The notes: a model not told the origin generated them from the letters alone. A stretch of DNA of 64,000 nucleotides from Massilia soli (GCF_016809835.1 NZ_JAFBIL020000007.1:301267-365266), one strand, 5' to 3'. Numbered from the stretch's first letter, positions 1-8,997 are shown. Numbers and translations: made by a program.

Positions 1-1
1 T

Positions 2-1174
2 GGCAACGGCGGCACCGCGCGCGATATCCGCCTGGTCAATGTCGAGATCACCGACCCGGCGCAGCTGGCCGATTTCTGCGAGGCCGAGAACATCGGGCTG
101 ACCGTGGTGGGCCCGGAGGCGCCGCTGGCGGCCGGCATCGTCAACCTGTTCCGCGCGCGCGGCCTGAAAGTGTTCGGCCCAACGAAAGAAGCGGCGCAGC
201 TGGAAAGCTCGAAGGACTTCGCCAAGTCGTTCATGCAGCGCCACGGCATTCCGACCGCTACCTACCAGACCTTCTCGGACGCGGCCCAGGCGCACGCCTA
301 TATCGACGCCAACGGCGCCCCGATCGTGATCAAGGCCGATGGCCTGGCCGCCGGCAAAGGCGTGGTGGTGGCGATGTCGCTGGAAGAAGCGCACGCCGCG
401 GTCGACGACATGCTGCTCGATAACCGCCACGGCAACGCCGGCGCGCGCGTCGTCATCGAAGAGTTTTTGGCCGGCGAAGAAGCCAGCTTCATCGTCATGT
501 GCGACGGTAAAAACGTCCTGCCGCTGGCCACCAGCCAGGACCACAAGCGCCTGAAGGACAACGACGAAGGCCCGAACACCGGCGGCATGGGAGCGTACTC
601 GCCTGCGCCTATCGTCACTCCGGCGATGCATGCGCGCGTGATGCGCGAGGTGATCAACCCGACCATCAACGGCATGGCCAAGGACGGCATTCCGTTCACC
701 GGCTTCCTGTATGCGGGCTTGATGATCGACGCGGCCGGCAATCCGAAGACGCTGGAATTCAACTGCCGCATGGGCGACCCTGAAACGCAGCCGATCATGG
801 CGCGCCTCAAGAGCGACCTGGTGACAGTGATGGAGCACGCCGTCAACGGCACCCTCGACGCGGTGGAGCTGGACTGGGATCGCCGTACCGCTGTTGGCGT
901 GGTGATGGCGGCCGCCGGTTATCCGGACGATCCGAAGAAGGGCGACGTCATCGAAGGTATTCCGGCCGAGACGCCCGAGTGCGTCACCTTCCACGCCGGG
1001 ACCAGGCTGGTCGACGGCCAGGTGGTGACCAACGGCGGGCGCGTGCTGTGCGTGGTTGGCCTCGGCGACAGCGTGCGGATGGCGCAGAAGCAGGCGTATG
1101 AGACGGTCGACCAGATCCACTTCAACGGCGCGCAGTTCCGCCGCGATATCGGCTGGCGCGGGTTGAAGCACTAA
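2..1174 (+). CDS. purD: Phosphoribosylamine-glycine ligase, 5' end outside the window
   Basis: Catalyses the ATP-dependent joining of glycine to 5-phosphoribosylamine, the second step of purine synthesis, in the cytosol. The frame is open at the window edge and begins with GNGGTA, which in PurD lies about 33 residues in, so roughly 30 N-terminal residues of a protein of about 420 are missing. The visible 390 codons end at TAA. ATP-grasp signatures are present: IKADGLAAGKGV around base 332, GGMGAYSP around base 580 and the metal-binding EFNCRMGDPETQ around base 757. A 150-bp gap separates it from hemF on the same strand. The identification is secure; only the start is unseen. Confidence 0.96.
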   Translation, partial: GNGGTARDIRLVNVEITDPAQLADFCEAENIGLTVVGPEAPLAAGIVNLFRARGLKVFGPTKEAAQLESSKDFAKSFMQRHGIPTATYQTFSDAAQAHAYIDANGAPIVIKADGLAAGKGVVVAMSLEEAHAAVDDMLLDNRHGNAGARVVIEEFLAGEEASFIVMCDGKNVLPLATSQDHKRLKDNDEGPNTGGMGAYSPAPIVTPAMHARVMREVINPTINGMAKDGIPFTGFLYAGLMIDAAGNPKTLEFNCRMGDPETQPIMARLKSDLVTVMEHAVNGTLDAVELDWDRRTAVGVVMAAAGYPDDPKKGDVIEGIPAETPECVTFHAGTRLVDGQVVTNGGRVLCVVGLGDSVRMAQKQAYETVDQIHFNGAQFRRDIGWRGLKH

Positions 1175-1183
1175 GGTCAGTTC

Positions 1184-1208
1184 GGCGGATGCGCTGCGCT
1201 TATCCGCC
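1184..1208. repeat. Hairpin downstream of purD
   Basis: GGCGGAT and ATCCGCC flank an 11-base GC-rich centre that itself contains GCGCTGCGC. The element lies 10 bases after the purD stop. No T-run follows, so it is not a canonical intrinsic terminator. It could be an mRNA-end hairpin or a dispersed extragenic palindrome of a different family from the one common in the rest of the window. Confidence 0.5.
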
Positions 1209-1274
1209 CTACGGCCTTTGGCAATCTGATATCCGCAGGACTTCAATGGGCCCGCCGCATACCATAGAACACCC

Positions 1275-1294
1275 GGACAGTGTACAATCTGTCC
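1275..1294 (+). promoter_or_regulatory. Inverted repeat overlapping a possible hemF -10 box
   Basis: GGACAG and CTGTCC are perfect 6-base arms around TGTACAAT. The TACAAT inside it (1283-1288) fits a sigma-70 -10 hexamer, 36 bases upstream of the hemF ATG. No convincing -35 element is visible. A repressor or activator site is possible, but the regulator is unknown. Confidence 0.3.
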
Positions 1295-1324
1295 TCACTT
1301 TTTTATTCCCCGGCCCCTATCCCG

Positions 1325-2236
1325 ATGTCTTCACCCACCCCCGCGGCTGTCAAAGCCTGGCTCATCGACCTCCAGTCGCGCATCGTGAATGCGCTGGAAG
1401 ACGTCGACGGCAAGCCGTTCCTGCGCGATGAGTGGACTCGCCCGGAAGGCGGCGGCGGCGTCTCGCGCCTGGTCGAGGAAGGCAATGTGTTTGAGCGCGG
1501 CGGCGTCAACTTTTCGCACGTGACCGGCGCCAGCCTGCCGCCGTCGGCGATGGCGAGCCGTCCTGAACTGGCCGGCCGCGGATGGGAGGCGATGGGCGTG
1601 TCCCTGGTGCTCCATCCTCGCAACCCGTACGCGCCGACCGTGCACATGAACGTGCGCTTCTTTACCACCCACGCTGAAGGCCAGGAGCCGGTGTGGTGGT
1701 TCGGCGGCGGCATGGACCTGACCCCGTACTACGGCTTCGAGGAAGACGCGCGCCACTTCCACCAGACCTGCAGCGACGCGCTGGCGCCTTTCGGCGACGA
1801 GCACTTCCCGCGCTTCAAGGCCTGGTGCGACGACTACTTCTACCTCAAGCACCGCAAGGAGCCGCGCGGCGTGGGCGGCATCTTCTTCGATGACTTCAAT
1901 TCGGCGGGCGCCGAGCAAAGCTTCGCGATGACGCAAAGCGTCGGCGACAGCTTCATCGAAGCCTACCTGCCGATCCTGACCCGCCGCAAGGACATCGAAT
2001 ACGGCGAGCGCGAACGCGATTTCCAGGCCTACCGGCGCGGGCGCTATGTCGAATTCAACCTGGTGTTCGACCGCGGCACCCATTTCGGCCTGCAGTCGGG
2101 CGGCCGCACCGAGGCGATCCTGATGTCGATGCCGCCGATCGTCAAATGGCGCTACGACTGGAAGCCCGCCGACGGCAGCCCGGAAGCGAAGCTGTACACC
2201 GACTTCCTGGTGCATCGCGACTGGCTGGCTACGTGA
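1325..2236 (+). CDS. hemF: Oxygen-dependent coproporphyrinogen III oxidase
   Basis: Oxidatively decarboxylates coproporphyrinogen III to protoporphyrinogen IX in heme synthesis, using O2, in the cytosol. The 303 residues match the family length (E. coli HemF 299). Visible signatures are [14 protein letters not shown] near residue 100, which includes the conserved His, then [34 protein letters not shown] and the C-terminal [21 protein letters not shown] chose the ATG giving [12 protein letters not shown]; an upstream in-frame ATG at 1280 would place 15 extra residues across the promoter-like palindrome. The stop TGA overlaps the GTG of nadD, so the two are probably translationally coupled. Confidence 0.96.
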   Translation: MSSPTPAAVKAWLIDLQSRIVNALEDVDGKPFLRDEWTRPEGGGGVSRLVEEGNVFERGGVNFSHVTGASLPPSAMASRPELAGRGWEAMGVSLVLHPRNPYAPTVHMNVRFFTTHAEGQEPVWWFGGGMDLTPYYGFEEDARHFHQTCSDALAPFGDEHFPRFKAWCDDYFYLKHRKEPRGVGGIFFDDFNSAGAEQSFAMTQSVGDSFIEAYLPILTRRKDIEYGERERDFQAYRRGRYVEFNLVFDRGTHFGLQSGGRTEAILMSMPPIVKWRYDWKPADGSPEAKLYTDFLVHRDWLAT

Positions 2237-2883
2237 CATTCTGCGTCGCACTGCTGGGAGGCAGTTTCGACCCCGTCCATCATGGTCACGTGGCGCTGGC
2301 CACTTTGTTCAACACCCTGCTCCAGCCCGACCAGCTGCGCATTATCCCGGCCGGTAACCCGTGGCAGAAGAACGGCTTGAAAACCAGTGCCGAGGATCGC
2401 ATCGCGATGCTCGAACTGGCGTTTGGCGAAGCCGGGCTGCAGGTGGCGTTCGACCTGCAGGAGGTCGAGCGCGCCACGGCGACCTATACCATCGACACGC
2501 TGCGCAATGTGCGCGCCGAACTCGGACCCGATGCCTCGATCGTGTTCCTGATGGGCGCGGACCAGTTGCAGCAACTGGACAGCTGGCGCGATTGGCGCCA
2601 CTTGTTCGACTACGCCCACATCGGCGTGGGCGCGCGGCCCGGTTTCGACCTGGCCAATGCCGCCCTCCCCGCCGCGGTGGCCGAGGAACTTGAAAAGCGC
2701 CGGAGCGGCATCGAGCAGCTCCGCTCTGCGCCGTCGGGCAAGGTGTACCTGGCGGAAGCGCTGGCGGTCGATATATCCGCCACTCAGATACGAACCGCAT
2801 TACAACGGGGAGAAAAGCCAAACTCGCTTATCTCGCCGGTAGTGCTAGACTATATTCAACAACATAATTTATACAAAAGCTAA
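2233..2883 (+). CDS. nadD: Nicotinate-nucleotide adenylyltransferase
   Basis: Transfers AMP from ATP to nicotinic acid mononucleotide to make deamido-NAD in NAD synthesis. The GTG start overlaps the hemF stop (GTGA) and gives a protein of 216 residues beginning [19 protein letters not shown]. That sequence contains the nucleotidyltransferase GGSFDPxHxGH motif; any longer frame would run back through hemF. The C-terminal [11 protein letters not shown] corresponds to the family ISSTxxR motif. It is followed without a gap by rsfS (TAATG), the usual nadD-rsfS-rlmH order in beta- and gammaproteobacteria. Confidence 0.95.
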   Translation: MTFCVALLGGSFDPVHHGHVALATLFNTLLQPDQLRIIPAGNPWQKNGLKTSAEDRIAMLELAFGEAGLQVAFDLQEVERATATYTIDTLRNVRAELGPDASIVFLMGADQLQQLDSWRDWRHLFDYAHIGVGARPGFDLANAALPAAVAEELEKRRSGIEQLRSAPSGKVYLAEALAVDISATQIRTALQRGEKPNSLISPVVLDYIQQHNLYKS

Positions 2884-3566
2884 TGGATATCAAAAAACTG
2901 CAAGCGATCGTCGTGGACGCCCTTGAAGACATCAAGGGCCAGGACATCATGGTCTTCGACACCACCCACCTTACCAGCCTGTTCGACCGCATCGCCGTCG
3001 TCTCGGGTACCTCCAACCGCCAGACCAAGGCGCTTGCCGCGTCGGTGCGCGACAAGGTCAAGGAAGCCGGCGGCGACGTCATCGGCGTCGAAGGTGAAGA
3101 CACCGGCGAATGGGTGCTGGTCGACCTGGGCGACATGATCGTCCACATCATGCAAGCGCCGATCCGCCAGTACTACCGCCTGGAAGAAATCTGGGGCGAC
3201 AAGCCGGTCAAGCTGGGCGCCGCCAAGCGCAAGTCGACCACCGAAGCTGCTGAAGCCGCGCCAAAAACCCGCTCGAAGCACCTCGCCTCGACCCAGGAAG
3301 CGCCTGAAGTCAAGCCGGTCCGCGAACGCAAGGCGCCTGCCAAGAAGGCCGCTGCCGACGACAAGCCGAAGAAAGCCGCAGCCAAGAAGGCCGCCGCTCC
3401 AGCTGGTAAAGTCGTGAAGGTTGCACCGACCAAGACCGAGACTGCCGCAGTCAAGGCGCTCAAGGCCTTGCCGAAGCCGCGCAAGGCAGCAGCGCCAAAA
3501 GCGCCAGCTGACGCGGCACCGGCCAAGAAGGTCATCAAGCGCGCCGTCAAAAAAGACGCTGAGTAA
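2883..3566 (+). CDS. rsfS: Ribosomal silencing factor RsfS with a long basic Ala/Lys/Pro tail
   Basis: RsfS binds ribosomal protein L14 (uL14) and blocks 30S-50S joining when nutrients are limiting. Residues 1 to about 112 form the conserved domain, with [27 protein letters not shown], and [16 protein letters not shown] followed by YYRLEEIW. The remainder, about residues 115-227, is a low-complexity tail rich in Lys, Ala and Pro with repeated AAKKAA-type stretches like histone H1-like proteins. Most RsfS proteins stop at about 105-130 residues. The start overlaps the nadD stop by one base. The core identification is firm; the role of the tail is unknown. Confidence 0.93.
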   Translation: MDIKKLQAIVVDALEDIKGQDIMVFDTTHLTSLFDRIAVVSGTSNRQTKALAASVRDKVKEAGGDVIGVEGEDTGEWVLVDLGDMIVHIMQAPIRQYYRLEEIWGDKPVKLGAAKRKSTTEAAEAAPKTRSKHLASTQEAPEVKPVRERKAPAKKAAADDKPKKAAAKKAAAPAGKVVKVAPTKTETAAVKALKALPKPRKAAAPKAPADAAPAKKVIKRAVKKDAE

Positions 3567-3571
3567 GGCCG

Positions 3572-4042
3572 ATGCAGCTGATCATCGCTGCGGTTGGCCA
3601 CAAGATGCCGGCCTGGATTGAGACCGGCTATTCCGAGTACACGAAGCGCATGCCGCCCGAGCTGCGCATCGTGCTCAAGGAAATCAAGCCGGTGGACCGC
3701 TCCGGCAGCAAGACCGCGGCCACCGCGATGGCGCTCGAACGCGAGCGCATCGAAGCCGCCCTCCCCAAGAATGTACGCATCATCGCCCTCGACGAACGCG
3801 GCAAGGACCTGACCAGTGTCGGCCTGTCGCAACAGCTCGAAACCTGGCAGCAGGACGGCCGCGACACCGCTTTCCTCATCGGTGGGGCCGACGGCCTCGA
3901 TCCGGCCCTCAAGGCCCGTGCCGAAATGCTAATAAGAATTTCCAGCATGACACTCCCGCACGGCATCGTGCGTGTTATGCTTGCCGAGCAATTGTATAGG
4001 GCGTGGACGATAACGCAGAATCACCCTTATCATCGCGTTTGA
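3572..4042 (+). CDS. rlmH: 23S rRNA (pseudouridine1915-N3)-methyltransferase
   Basis: SPOUT-class, AdoMet-dependent enzyme that methylates pseudouridine 1915 in helix 69 of 23S rRNA on assembled 70S ribosomes. The 156 residues match E. coli RlmH (155). Motifs are [12 protein letters not shown], the AdoMet-binding knot [11 protein letters not shown], and the diagnostic C-terminal [14 protein letters not shown]. It begins 5 bases after the rsfS stop and clearly belongs to the same operon. Confidence 0.96.
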   Translation: MQLIIAAVGHKMPAWIETGYSEYTKRMPPELRIVLKEIKPVDRSGSKTAATAMALERERIEAALPKNVRIIALDERGKDLTSVGLSQQLETWQQDGRDTAFLIGGADGLDPALKARAEMLIRISSMTLPHGIVRVMLAEQLYRAWTITQNHPYHRV

Positions 4043-4061
4043 GAAACCGCTGGAAGATTCG

Positions 4062-4682
4062 ATGAAACCGCTCGACAGAAAAATTTACCTGGCTTCCAAA
4101 AGCCCGCGCAGACGGGAACTACTGCGCCAGATTGGCGTCGAGTTTGAACTGCTCATGCTGCGCAACGACACCGTACGCGGACCCGATGTGACGGAAGAAG
4201 CGTTGGATGACGAATCGCCCGCCGATTATGTCGCCCGCGTCGCCAACGAAAAAGCCGAATTCGCCTGGAACATGGTCCACCACCGGCGCATGAAGATCCG
4301 CCCGGTGCTGGCTGCCGACACCACGGTGACCATCGACGGCAAAATCCTCGGCAAGCCTGCCTCGCAGGCAGAAGCCATCGCCATGCTCGAAAAGCTGTCC
4401 GGCCGCACCCACCAGGTGCTGACGTCGGTGGCCGTGCACTACACCGACTTGGCCGAGCAGATCACGCAGGTCTCCGACGTGCGCTTCGCCACTTTGAGCG
4501 CCGCGTCGATCAAGGCCTATTGCGCCACCAGCGAACCGTACGACAAAGCCGGCGGCTACGGCATCCAGGGCCTCGCTGCGCTGTTTGTCGAGCACATCGA
4601 AGGCAGCCACTCGGGCATCATGGGTTTGCCGCTGTACGAAACGGCGAACATGCTGCGCAGGGCTGGCATACCGCTGGCGTAA
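4062..4682 (+). CDS. maf: Maf-family nucleoside triphosphate pyrophosphatase (YhdE type)
   Basis: Maf proteins hydrolyse non-canonical or excess nucleoside triphosphates; the YhdE branch prefers dTTP and UTP. The 206 residues contain the Maf fingerprint ASKSPRRRELLRQIG at the N-terminus, AADTTVTIDGKILGKP in the middle and YDKAGGYGIQGLAALF with GSHSGIMGLPLYET at the C-terminus. The GIQG and GLPLYET forms and the neighbouring rng gene, as in E. coli yhdE-rng, favour the dTTP/UTP subtype. The start lies 19 bases after rlmH. Confidence 0.93.
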   Translation: MKPLDRKIYLASKSPRRRELLRQIGVEFELLMLRNDTVRGPDVTEEALDDESPADYVARVANEKAEFAWNMVHHRRMKIRPVLAADTTVTIDGKILGKPASQAEAIAMLEKLSGRTHQVLTSVAVHYTDLAEQITQVSDVRFATLSAASIKAYCATSEPYDKAGGYGIQGLAALFVEHIEGSHSGIMGLPLYETANMLRRAGIPLA

Positions 4683-4700
4683 GCGACGGTTAGCCTGACC

Positions 4701-4807
4701 GTCGTTCCCGCGCAGGCGGGAACCTATAGCGCCAGCGTCCGGTATTCGTAATTTTAATTACCCGCTGACCGGACGCGGTATCGGTTCCCGCGTTCGCGGG
4801 AACGACG
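4701..4807. repeat. Inverted pair of dispersed palindromic repeats between maf and rng
   Basis: One copy reads CGTCGTTCCCGCGCAGGCGG and on to about 4727; a second, inverted copy (GGTTCCCGCG...AACGACG) lies at 4780-4807. Each copy is itself a hairpin (TTCCCGCG/CGGGAA). Between them GCGTCCGGT and ACCGGACGC form another inverted repeat around an AT-rich centre, so the whole unit could fold into a cruciform or a three-stem mRNA structure. The same element recurs at eight further places in the window. Confidence 0.85.
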
Positions 4808-4915
4808 AAACGGCAAGGTGCGCGGATCCGCACCATGCACCCATCCCCTCCGTTGCACCCCGGCGTACACCGCGCCCGTGTATCATCATGCTTTCCCCGC
4901 TGCCGCCCGTGCCCC

Positions 4916-6379
4916 ATGAACGAAGACATCCTGATTAACATCACCCCGCAAGAAACGCGCGTCGCGCTGATCCTGCAAGGCGCCGTACAGGAACTGCACA
5001 TCGAGCGCACGCTCACGCGCGGCCTGGCTGGCAATGTCTACTCCGGCAAAGTGGTACGGGTTTTACCCGGCATGCAATCGGCCTTCATCGACATCGGCCT
5101 GGAACGCGCCGCCTTCCTGCACGTGGCCGACATCTGGGAAGCCCGTGGCCACGATGGCGCCACCGTGCCGCCAACACCGATCGAAAAGATCCTGTTCGAC
5201 GGCCAGGTGCTGACCGTCCAGGTGATCAAGGACCCGATCGGCACCAAGGGTGCGCGCCTGTCCACCCAGATCTCGATCGCCGGGCGCATGCTGGTCTACC
5301 TGCCGCAAGACTGCCACATCGGGATCTCGCAAAAGATCGAAAAGGAATCGGAGCGCGAAGCGCTTCGCAGCCGCCTTCAAAGCCTGCTGCCCCCTGAAGA
5401 AAAAGGCGGCTACATCGTGCGCACGATGGCCGAGGAAGCGCCCGACGCCGACCTGGCCGCCGACGTCGACTACCTGCGCAAGACCTGGGCGGCAATCGTG
5501 CATGGCGCACGCACCCGCCCTGCCACCAGCCTGCTGTACCAGGACCTGAGCCTGGCGCAGCGCGTGATGCGCGACTTCGTACATGATGAAACGTCGGTCA
5601 TCCAGGTGGACTCGCGCGAGAACCACGTCAAGCTGGTCGAATTCGCGCAGGCGTACACGCCAGGCGTGCTGTCGCGCCTCCAGCACTACACCGGCGAGCG
5701 CCCGCTGTTTGACCTGTACGGCGTCGAGGAAGAGATCCTGCGCGCGCTGGGCCGCCGCGTGGACCTGAAGTCCGGCGGCTACCTGATCGTCGACCAGACC
5801 GAGGCGATGACGACCATCGACGTGAACACGGGCGGCTTTGTCGGCGGCCGCAATTTTGCCGACACGATCTTCAAGACCAACCTGGAAGCCGCGCACGCCA
5901 TCGCCCGCCAGCTGCGCCTGCGTAACCTCGGCGGCATCATCATCCTTGACTTCATCGACATGGATAACAACGAGCACCGCAACGCGGTGCTGGCGGAGCT
6001 GAAGAAGGCGCTGGCGCGCGACCGCACCAAGGTGTCGGTGTCGGGCTTCTCGGCGCTGGGCCTGGTGGAGATGACGAGGAAGCGCACGCGCGAATCGCTG
6101 GCGCATATCCTGTGCGAGCCGTGCCCTGCTTGCGCGGGCAAAGGCCAGGTCAAGACCAGCCGCACGATCTGCTACGAGATCCTGCGCGAGCTGCTGCGCG
6201 AAGCGAAGCAATTCAATCCGCGTGAATTCCGCATCCTGGCGTCGCAGGAAGTCGTTGACCTGTTCCTTGAGGAAGAGTCGCAGCACCTGGCCATGCTGGG
6301 AGACTTCATCGGCAAGCGCATCTCGCTGCAAGTTGAGACTGGCTACCACCAGGAACAGTACGACGTCATCTTGATGTGA
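4916..6379 (+). CDS. rng: Ribonuclease G
   Basis: Endoribonuclease of the RNase E/G family that matures the 5' end of 16S rRNA and contributes to mRNA decay. The 487 residues match E. coli RNase G (489). An S1 RNA-binding domain occupies about residues 37-125. The DNase-I-like catalytic part shows DVNTGGF near residue 301 and ILDFIDM near residue 344, holding the two metal-binding Asp, and the Zn-link Cys pair appears in CEPCPAC near residue 400. I chose the ATG giving MNEDILINITPQETRVA, the usual family start; the longer frame from 4835 adds non-conserved residues. Confidence 0.96.
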   Translation: MNEDILINITPQETRVALILQGAVQELHIERTLTRGLAGNVYSGKVVRVLPGMQSAFIDIGLERAAFLHVADIWEARGHDGATVPPTPIEKILFDGQVLTVQVIKDPIGTKGARLSTQISIAGRMLVYLPQDCHIGISQKIEKESEREALRSRLQSLLPPEEKGGYIVRTMAEEAPDADLAADVDYLRKTWAAIVHGARTRPATSLLYQDLSLAQRVMRDFVHDETSVIQVDSRENHVKLVEFAQAYTPGVLSRLQHYTGERPLFDLYGVEEEILRALGRRVDLKSGGYLIVDQTEAMTTIDVNTGGFVGGRNFADTIFKTNLEAAHAIARQLRLRNLGGIIILDFIDMDNNEHRNAVLAELKKALARDRTKVSVSGFSALGLVEMTRKRTRESLAHILCEPCPACAGKGQVKTSRTICYEILRELLREAKQFNPREFRILASQEVVDLFLEEESQHLAMLGDFIGKRISLQVETGYHQEQYDVILM

Positions 6380-6442
6380 CAGAAATATTGCGAATTGACA
6401 CTCCAAGGAAGAGTTATCATTCAATTTTCTTTGGAAATCAAG

Positions 6443-6859
6443 ATGAGCGATTACCTCGCGGTTTTCTTACTGGCAGCCGTTGAGCTTTGGGCGGCGATTC
6501 CGCTGGGCCTCAAATTCGGCATGACGGCTGTCCCCCTCGCCGTTTGCGTGATCGCGGGCGCGTTCGCCGGAGCAAGTATCGCACTGCTGTCCGGTAACGC
6601 CCTGTACAAAATCATCATTCAGTACCGCAAGGATTTTGGCCAAACCGGCGCCGCCGGGTGGCTGGTGAAAAACGGCGTTTGGGCCGTCGGACTTCTGGGG
6701 CCGCTCGTGCTCGGATCGACACTCACTGCGGCATTAGCCACCAGCATCGGTATGCCGCGAGGGAAGACGCTATTGGCACTGACTGCCGGGATCGTGGTGT
6801 GGACGATGACGTTCGTCGCAGCAGGCACCTGGGGCATTCAATTTATCAAGAACTCCTGA
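6443..6859 (+). CDS. Small multi-pass membrane protein, possibly small multidrug export family
   Basis: 138 residues with about four hydrophobic segments and a short cytosolic stretch (YRKDFGQTGAAGWLVKNG). The sequence ELWAAIPLGLKFGM near the N-terminus and the VLGPLVLG/GMPRGKTLLAL pattern in the second half resemble the small multi-drug export protein family (PF06695), whose real function is poorly established. I chose the ATG at 6443 because GGAAA lies 8 bases before it and it starts with a hydrophobic segment; an upstream ATG at 6395 would add 16 residues. It ends 4 bases before an RNase T2 gene, so the two are probably co-transcribed. Confidence 0.5.
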   Translation: MSDYLAVFLLAAVELWAAIPLGLKFGMTAVPLAVCVIAGAFAGASIALLSGNALYKIIIQYRKDFGQTGAAGWLVKNGVWAVGLLGPLVLGSTLTAALATSIGMPRGKTLLALTAGIVVWTMTFVAAGTWGIQFIKNS

Positions 6860-6863
6860 AATC

Positions 6864-7511
6864 ATGCTACGGCCAATCCTCCTTATAGCGCTCGCCACCA
6901 TGTGCGGCGCGTCTCAAGCCAAGCGCCCTGGTGGCGAACCTGGGCGCTTCGATTATTACGCCGTCGCGCTCAGCTGGTCGCCATCGTACTGCGCCACCCG
7001 CAACGACCCCGATCAGTGCGCCGTTGGCCGCCGGCTTGGCTTTGTACTGCACGGCCTGTGGCCGCAGTACGAACGCGGCTATCCCGAAAGCTGCTCGACC
7101 GAAAAATTGTCGCCGCAAGTGCGCAACCAATACAGCGCGCTGTTTCCCTCGGCGCGATTGGCCGAGCATGAGTGGAAAAAGCACGGCACCTGTTCCGGCC
7201 TCGACCCGGCCGCCTACTTCACGCTTTCGGGCAAGTTGAAGAACCAGGTTGCGATCCCGCGTCCATTCCAGCAGCCTTCCGCACCGCTTCGCGTATCGTA
7301 CGGCGAATTCGTCCAGGCCTTCAAGGCCGCCAATCCAAGGATGCAGCAATATTCGGTGTTGCCGTTCTGCGCCGCCGGCGGTCGCTTCTTGCGTGAAGTC
7401 CATGTTTGCTACGACAAACGCGGGACGTCGCGCAGTTGCAGCGAAGGCCAGGTCAAACGGTCGTACAGCAGCTGCCGGCAAGAGACCTTCTTGATCCAGA
7501 ACGTACGCTAA
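6864..7511 (+). CDS. Periplasmic RNase T2-family ribonuclease
   Basis: Transferase-type RNase that cleaves single-stranded RNA through 2',3'-cyclic phosphates; the bacterial member is RNase I. The 215 residues begin with a Sec signal peptide (LRPILLIALATMCGASQA, likely cut after the Ala at 18). Both catalytic signatures are intact: FVLHGLWPQY near residue 60 and EWKKHGTCSG near residue 103, each with its His. Eight Cys remain in the mature part, consistent with disulfides in an exported enzyme. It follows the small membrane protein gene by 4 bases. Confidence 0.9.
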   Translation: MLRPILLIALATMCGASQAKRPGGEPGRFDYYAVALSWSPSYCATRNDPDQCAVGRRLGFVLHGLWPQYERGYPESCSTEKLSPQVRNQYSALFPSARLAEHEWKKHGTCSGLDPAAYFTLSGKLKNQVAIPRPFQQPSAPLRVSYGEFVQAFKAANPRMQQYSVLPFCAAGGRFLREVHVCYDKRGTSRSCSEGQVKRSYSSCRQETFLIQNVR

Positions 7512-7524
7512 CGCAAGGGTCACC

Positions 7525-7893
7525 ATGCGCGCATTTGCCGTCGTCGCTATCACCTTCATCGTCAGCATGACGATCCTTGTGACGAGCTATCAAGCGTTTC
7601 TCGGACGCGCTTCGCTCATCAGTGGCCGCTTCAGCCTTGCCGGGATGGGGATAGCGCTCGGTTTCGTCGCCGGCTGGTGCAGCTGGGTTCAACGCCATCC
7701 AGCCGCTTTCGTCGGCACAAACTTCGTCGTTGGCTGTTTGATTCTGCTGCCGATGGTACTGACCAGCTACGGTTTTGCGCTGATCCTCTTCCCATTCGTG
7801 CTGGTTTGGGTCGGAACAAATTTTCTTGGATTCATCCTGACGCAGAAATTTCGCGCCGCCAACAGGACCGGCGTTCCGCCCGTTTCAGAGTAA
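7525..7893 (+). CDS. Unrecognised small membrane protein
   Basis: 122 residues with four predicted membrane-spanning segments, starting at about residues 4, 35, 62 and 80, and a short polar C-terminal tail (RAANRTGVPPVSE). No motif that I recognise. It starts 13 bases after the RNase T2 stop, after GCAAGGGTCACC, which contains a plausible ribosome binding site (AAGG). It probably belongs to the same short operon. Confidence 0.55.
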   Translation: MRAFAVVAITFIVSMTILVTSYQAFLGRASLISGRFSLAGMGIALGFVAGWCSWVQRHPAAFVGTNFVVGCLILLPMVLTSYGFALILFPFVLVWVGTNFLGFILTQKFRAANRTGVPPVSE

Positions 7894-7923
7894 GCCCACC
7901 ATTCGCGAACATGGGAGTACGAC

Positions 7924-8607
7924 ATGCATATCCTGATGGTGCGACGTCACACGACTAGCTCGGTGATACCGGAAAGAAAACGGGTTTCTGGCTGGAAGAA
8001 TTCGCCGCGCCCTATTACGTTTTCAAGGACGCGGGGGCGAAGATCACGCTGGCCTCCCCCAGGGGCGGGCAGCCGCCGCTCGATCCCAAGAGCGATGAGC
8101 CCGATGCGCAGACCGAGGCGACCAAACGCTTCAAGTCCGACAAGGATGCGCAGGCGGCGCTGGCAACCACCACGCCACTCGACAACATTTCCGATCAAGA
8201 TTTTGACGCTGTGTTCTATCCGGGCGGCCACGGTCCTTTGTGGGACCTGGCCACTGACCAGCGCTCGATCGCATTGATTGAAACCATGTACGCGGGAGGC
8301 AAGATTGTTGCCGCGGTCTGCCACGCGCCAGCCGCCCTGCTGAACGCCAATGCCCCCGACGGCCGGCCGCTGGTGCGTGACAAGCGCGTTTACCGGCTTC
8401 ACCAATAGCGAGGAGGAAGGCGTTCAGCTGACCAACATCGTGCCCTTCGTGCTCGAAGATGCGCTACTGAAGCACGGTGGCCACTACAGCAAGGGGCCCG
8501 ACTGGGCACCGTATGTGGTTACCGAAGGCCGCCTGGTGACAGGTCAACACCCGGCCTCGTCAGAGCCGGCCGCGCGCGAAGTGCTGCGGCTGCTGGGAAA
8601 GTCATAA
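7924..8607 (+). pseudogene. Decayed DJ-1/PfpI (class I glutamine amidotransferase-like) gene
   Basis: Reading across frames gives a near-complete DJ-1/PfpI protein of about 227 residues: TSHD, LGDTGKKTGFWLEEFAAPYY, FYPGGHGPLWDL, then the nucleophile elbow AAVCHAPAAL with its Cys, and TGQHPASSEPA at the end. Three lesions break it. There is a one-base deletion near 7942, a TAG at 7956-7958 where relatives have a codon for Gln or Lys, and an extra T at 8389-8391 that ends the middle frame at a TAG. Family members act as glyoxalases, deglycases or chaperones. Three independent lesions favour a true pseudogene over sequencing error. Its end overlaps the convergent response-regulator gene by 6 bases. 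Confidence 0.85.
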
Positions 8608-8997
8608 GGTAATTTCCAGGAAGCGGCCCAGGCGCGCCATCAGATCATTCGGCTGGAACGGCTTGATGATGTAGTCGTTGGCGCCTTTGTCGAGCGCGCG
8701 CACGATGTCAGATTCGGTCGACTGTGCGGTGAGCATCACGATCGGCACCGCGTCCCAGTCGGCGCGCGCGCGGATCACGTGCACCAGCTCGAAGCCGCCG
8801 ACATACGGCAGCATCACATCAAGCAGTATCAACGCAGGGGGCACGTCGGCGGTATCGATGACGACGCCGGCATCGCGTCCGTCACGGCAGATTTGTACCC
8901 TGTAGCCCTGGCGCTTTAACAATAGCCTGAGCAGGCTGCTGATGTGTTCATCGTCTTCGATGACGAGTACGTAGGCGAGTGGATCGGGTGACGTCAT
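8602..8997 (-). CDS. Single-domain CheY-like response regulator
   Basis: 131 residues consisting only of a receiver domain. It has the acidic pair in VIEDDEH, the phospho-acceptor Asp in LILLDVMLPYVGG, the conserved Thr in IVMLTAQS and the Lys in YIIKPFQPND. There is no output domain, so it acts by protein contact or as a phosphorelay intermediate. I chose the ATG giving MTSPDPLAYVLV; an upstream ATG at 9057 would include a TATACT box better read as its promoter. No sensor kinase lies nearby. It converges on the DJ-1 pseudogene. Confidence 0.88.
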   Translation of the reverse strand: MTSPDPLAYVLVIEDDEHISSLLRLLLKRQGYRVQICRDGRDAGVVIDTADVPPALILLDVMLPYVGGFELVHVIRARADWDAVPIVMLTAQSTESDIVRALDKGANDYIIKPFQPNDLMARLGRFLEITL

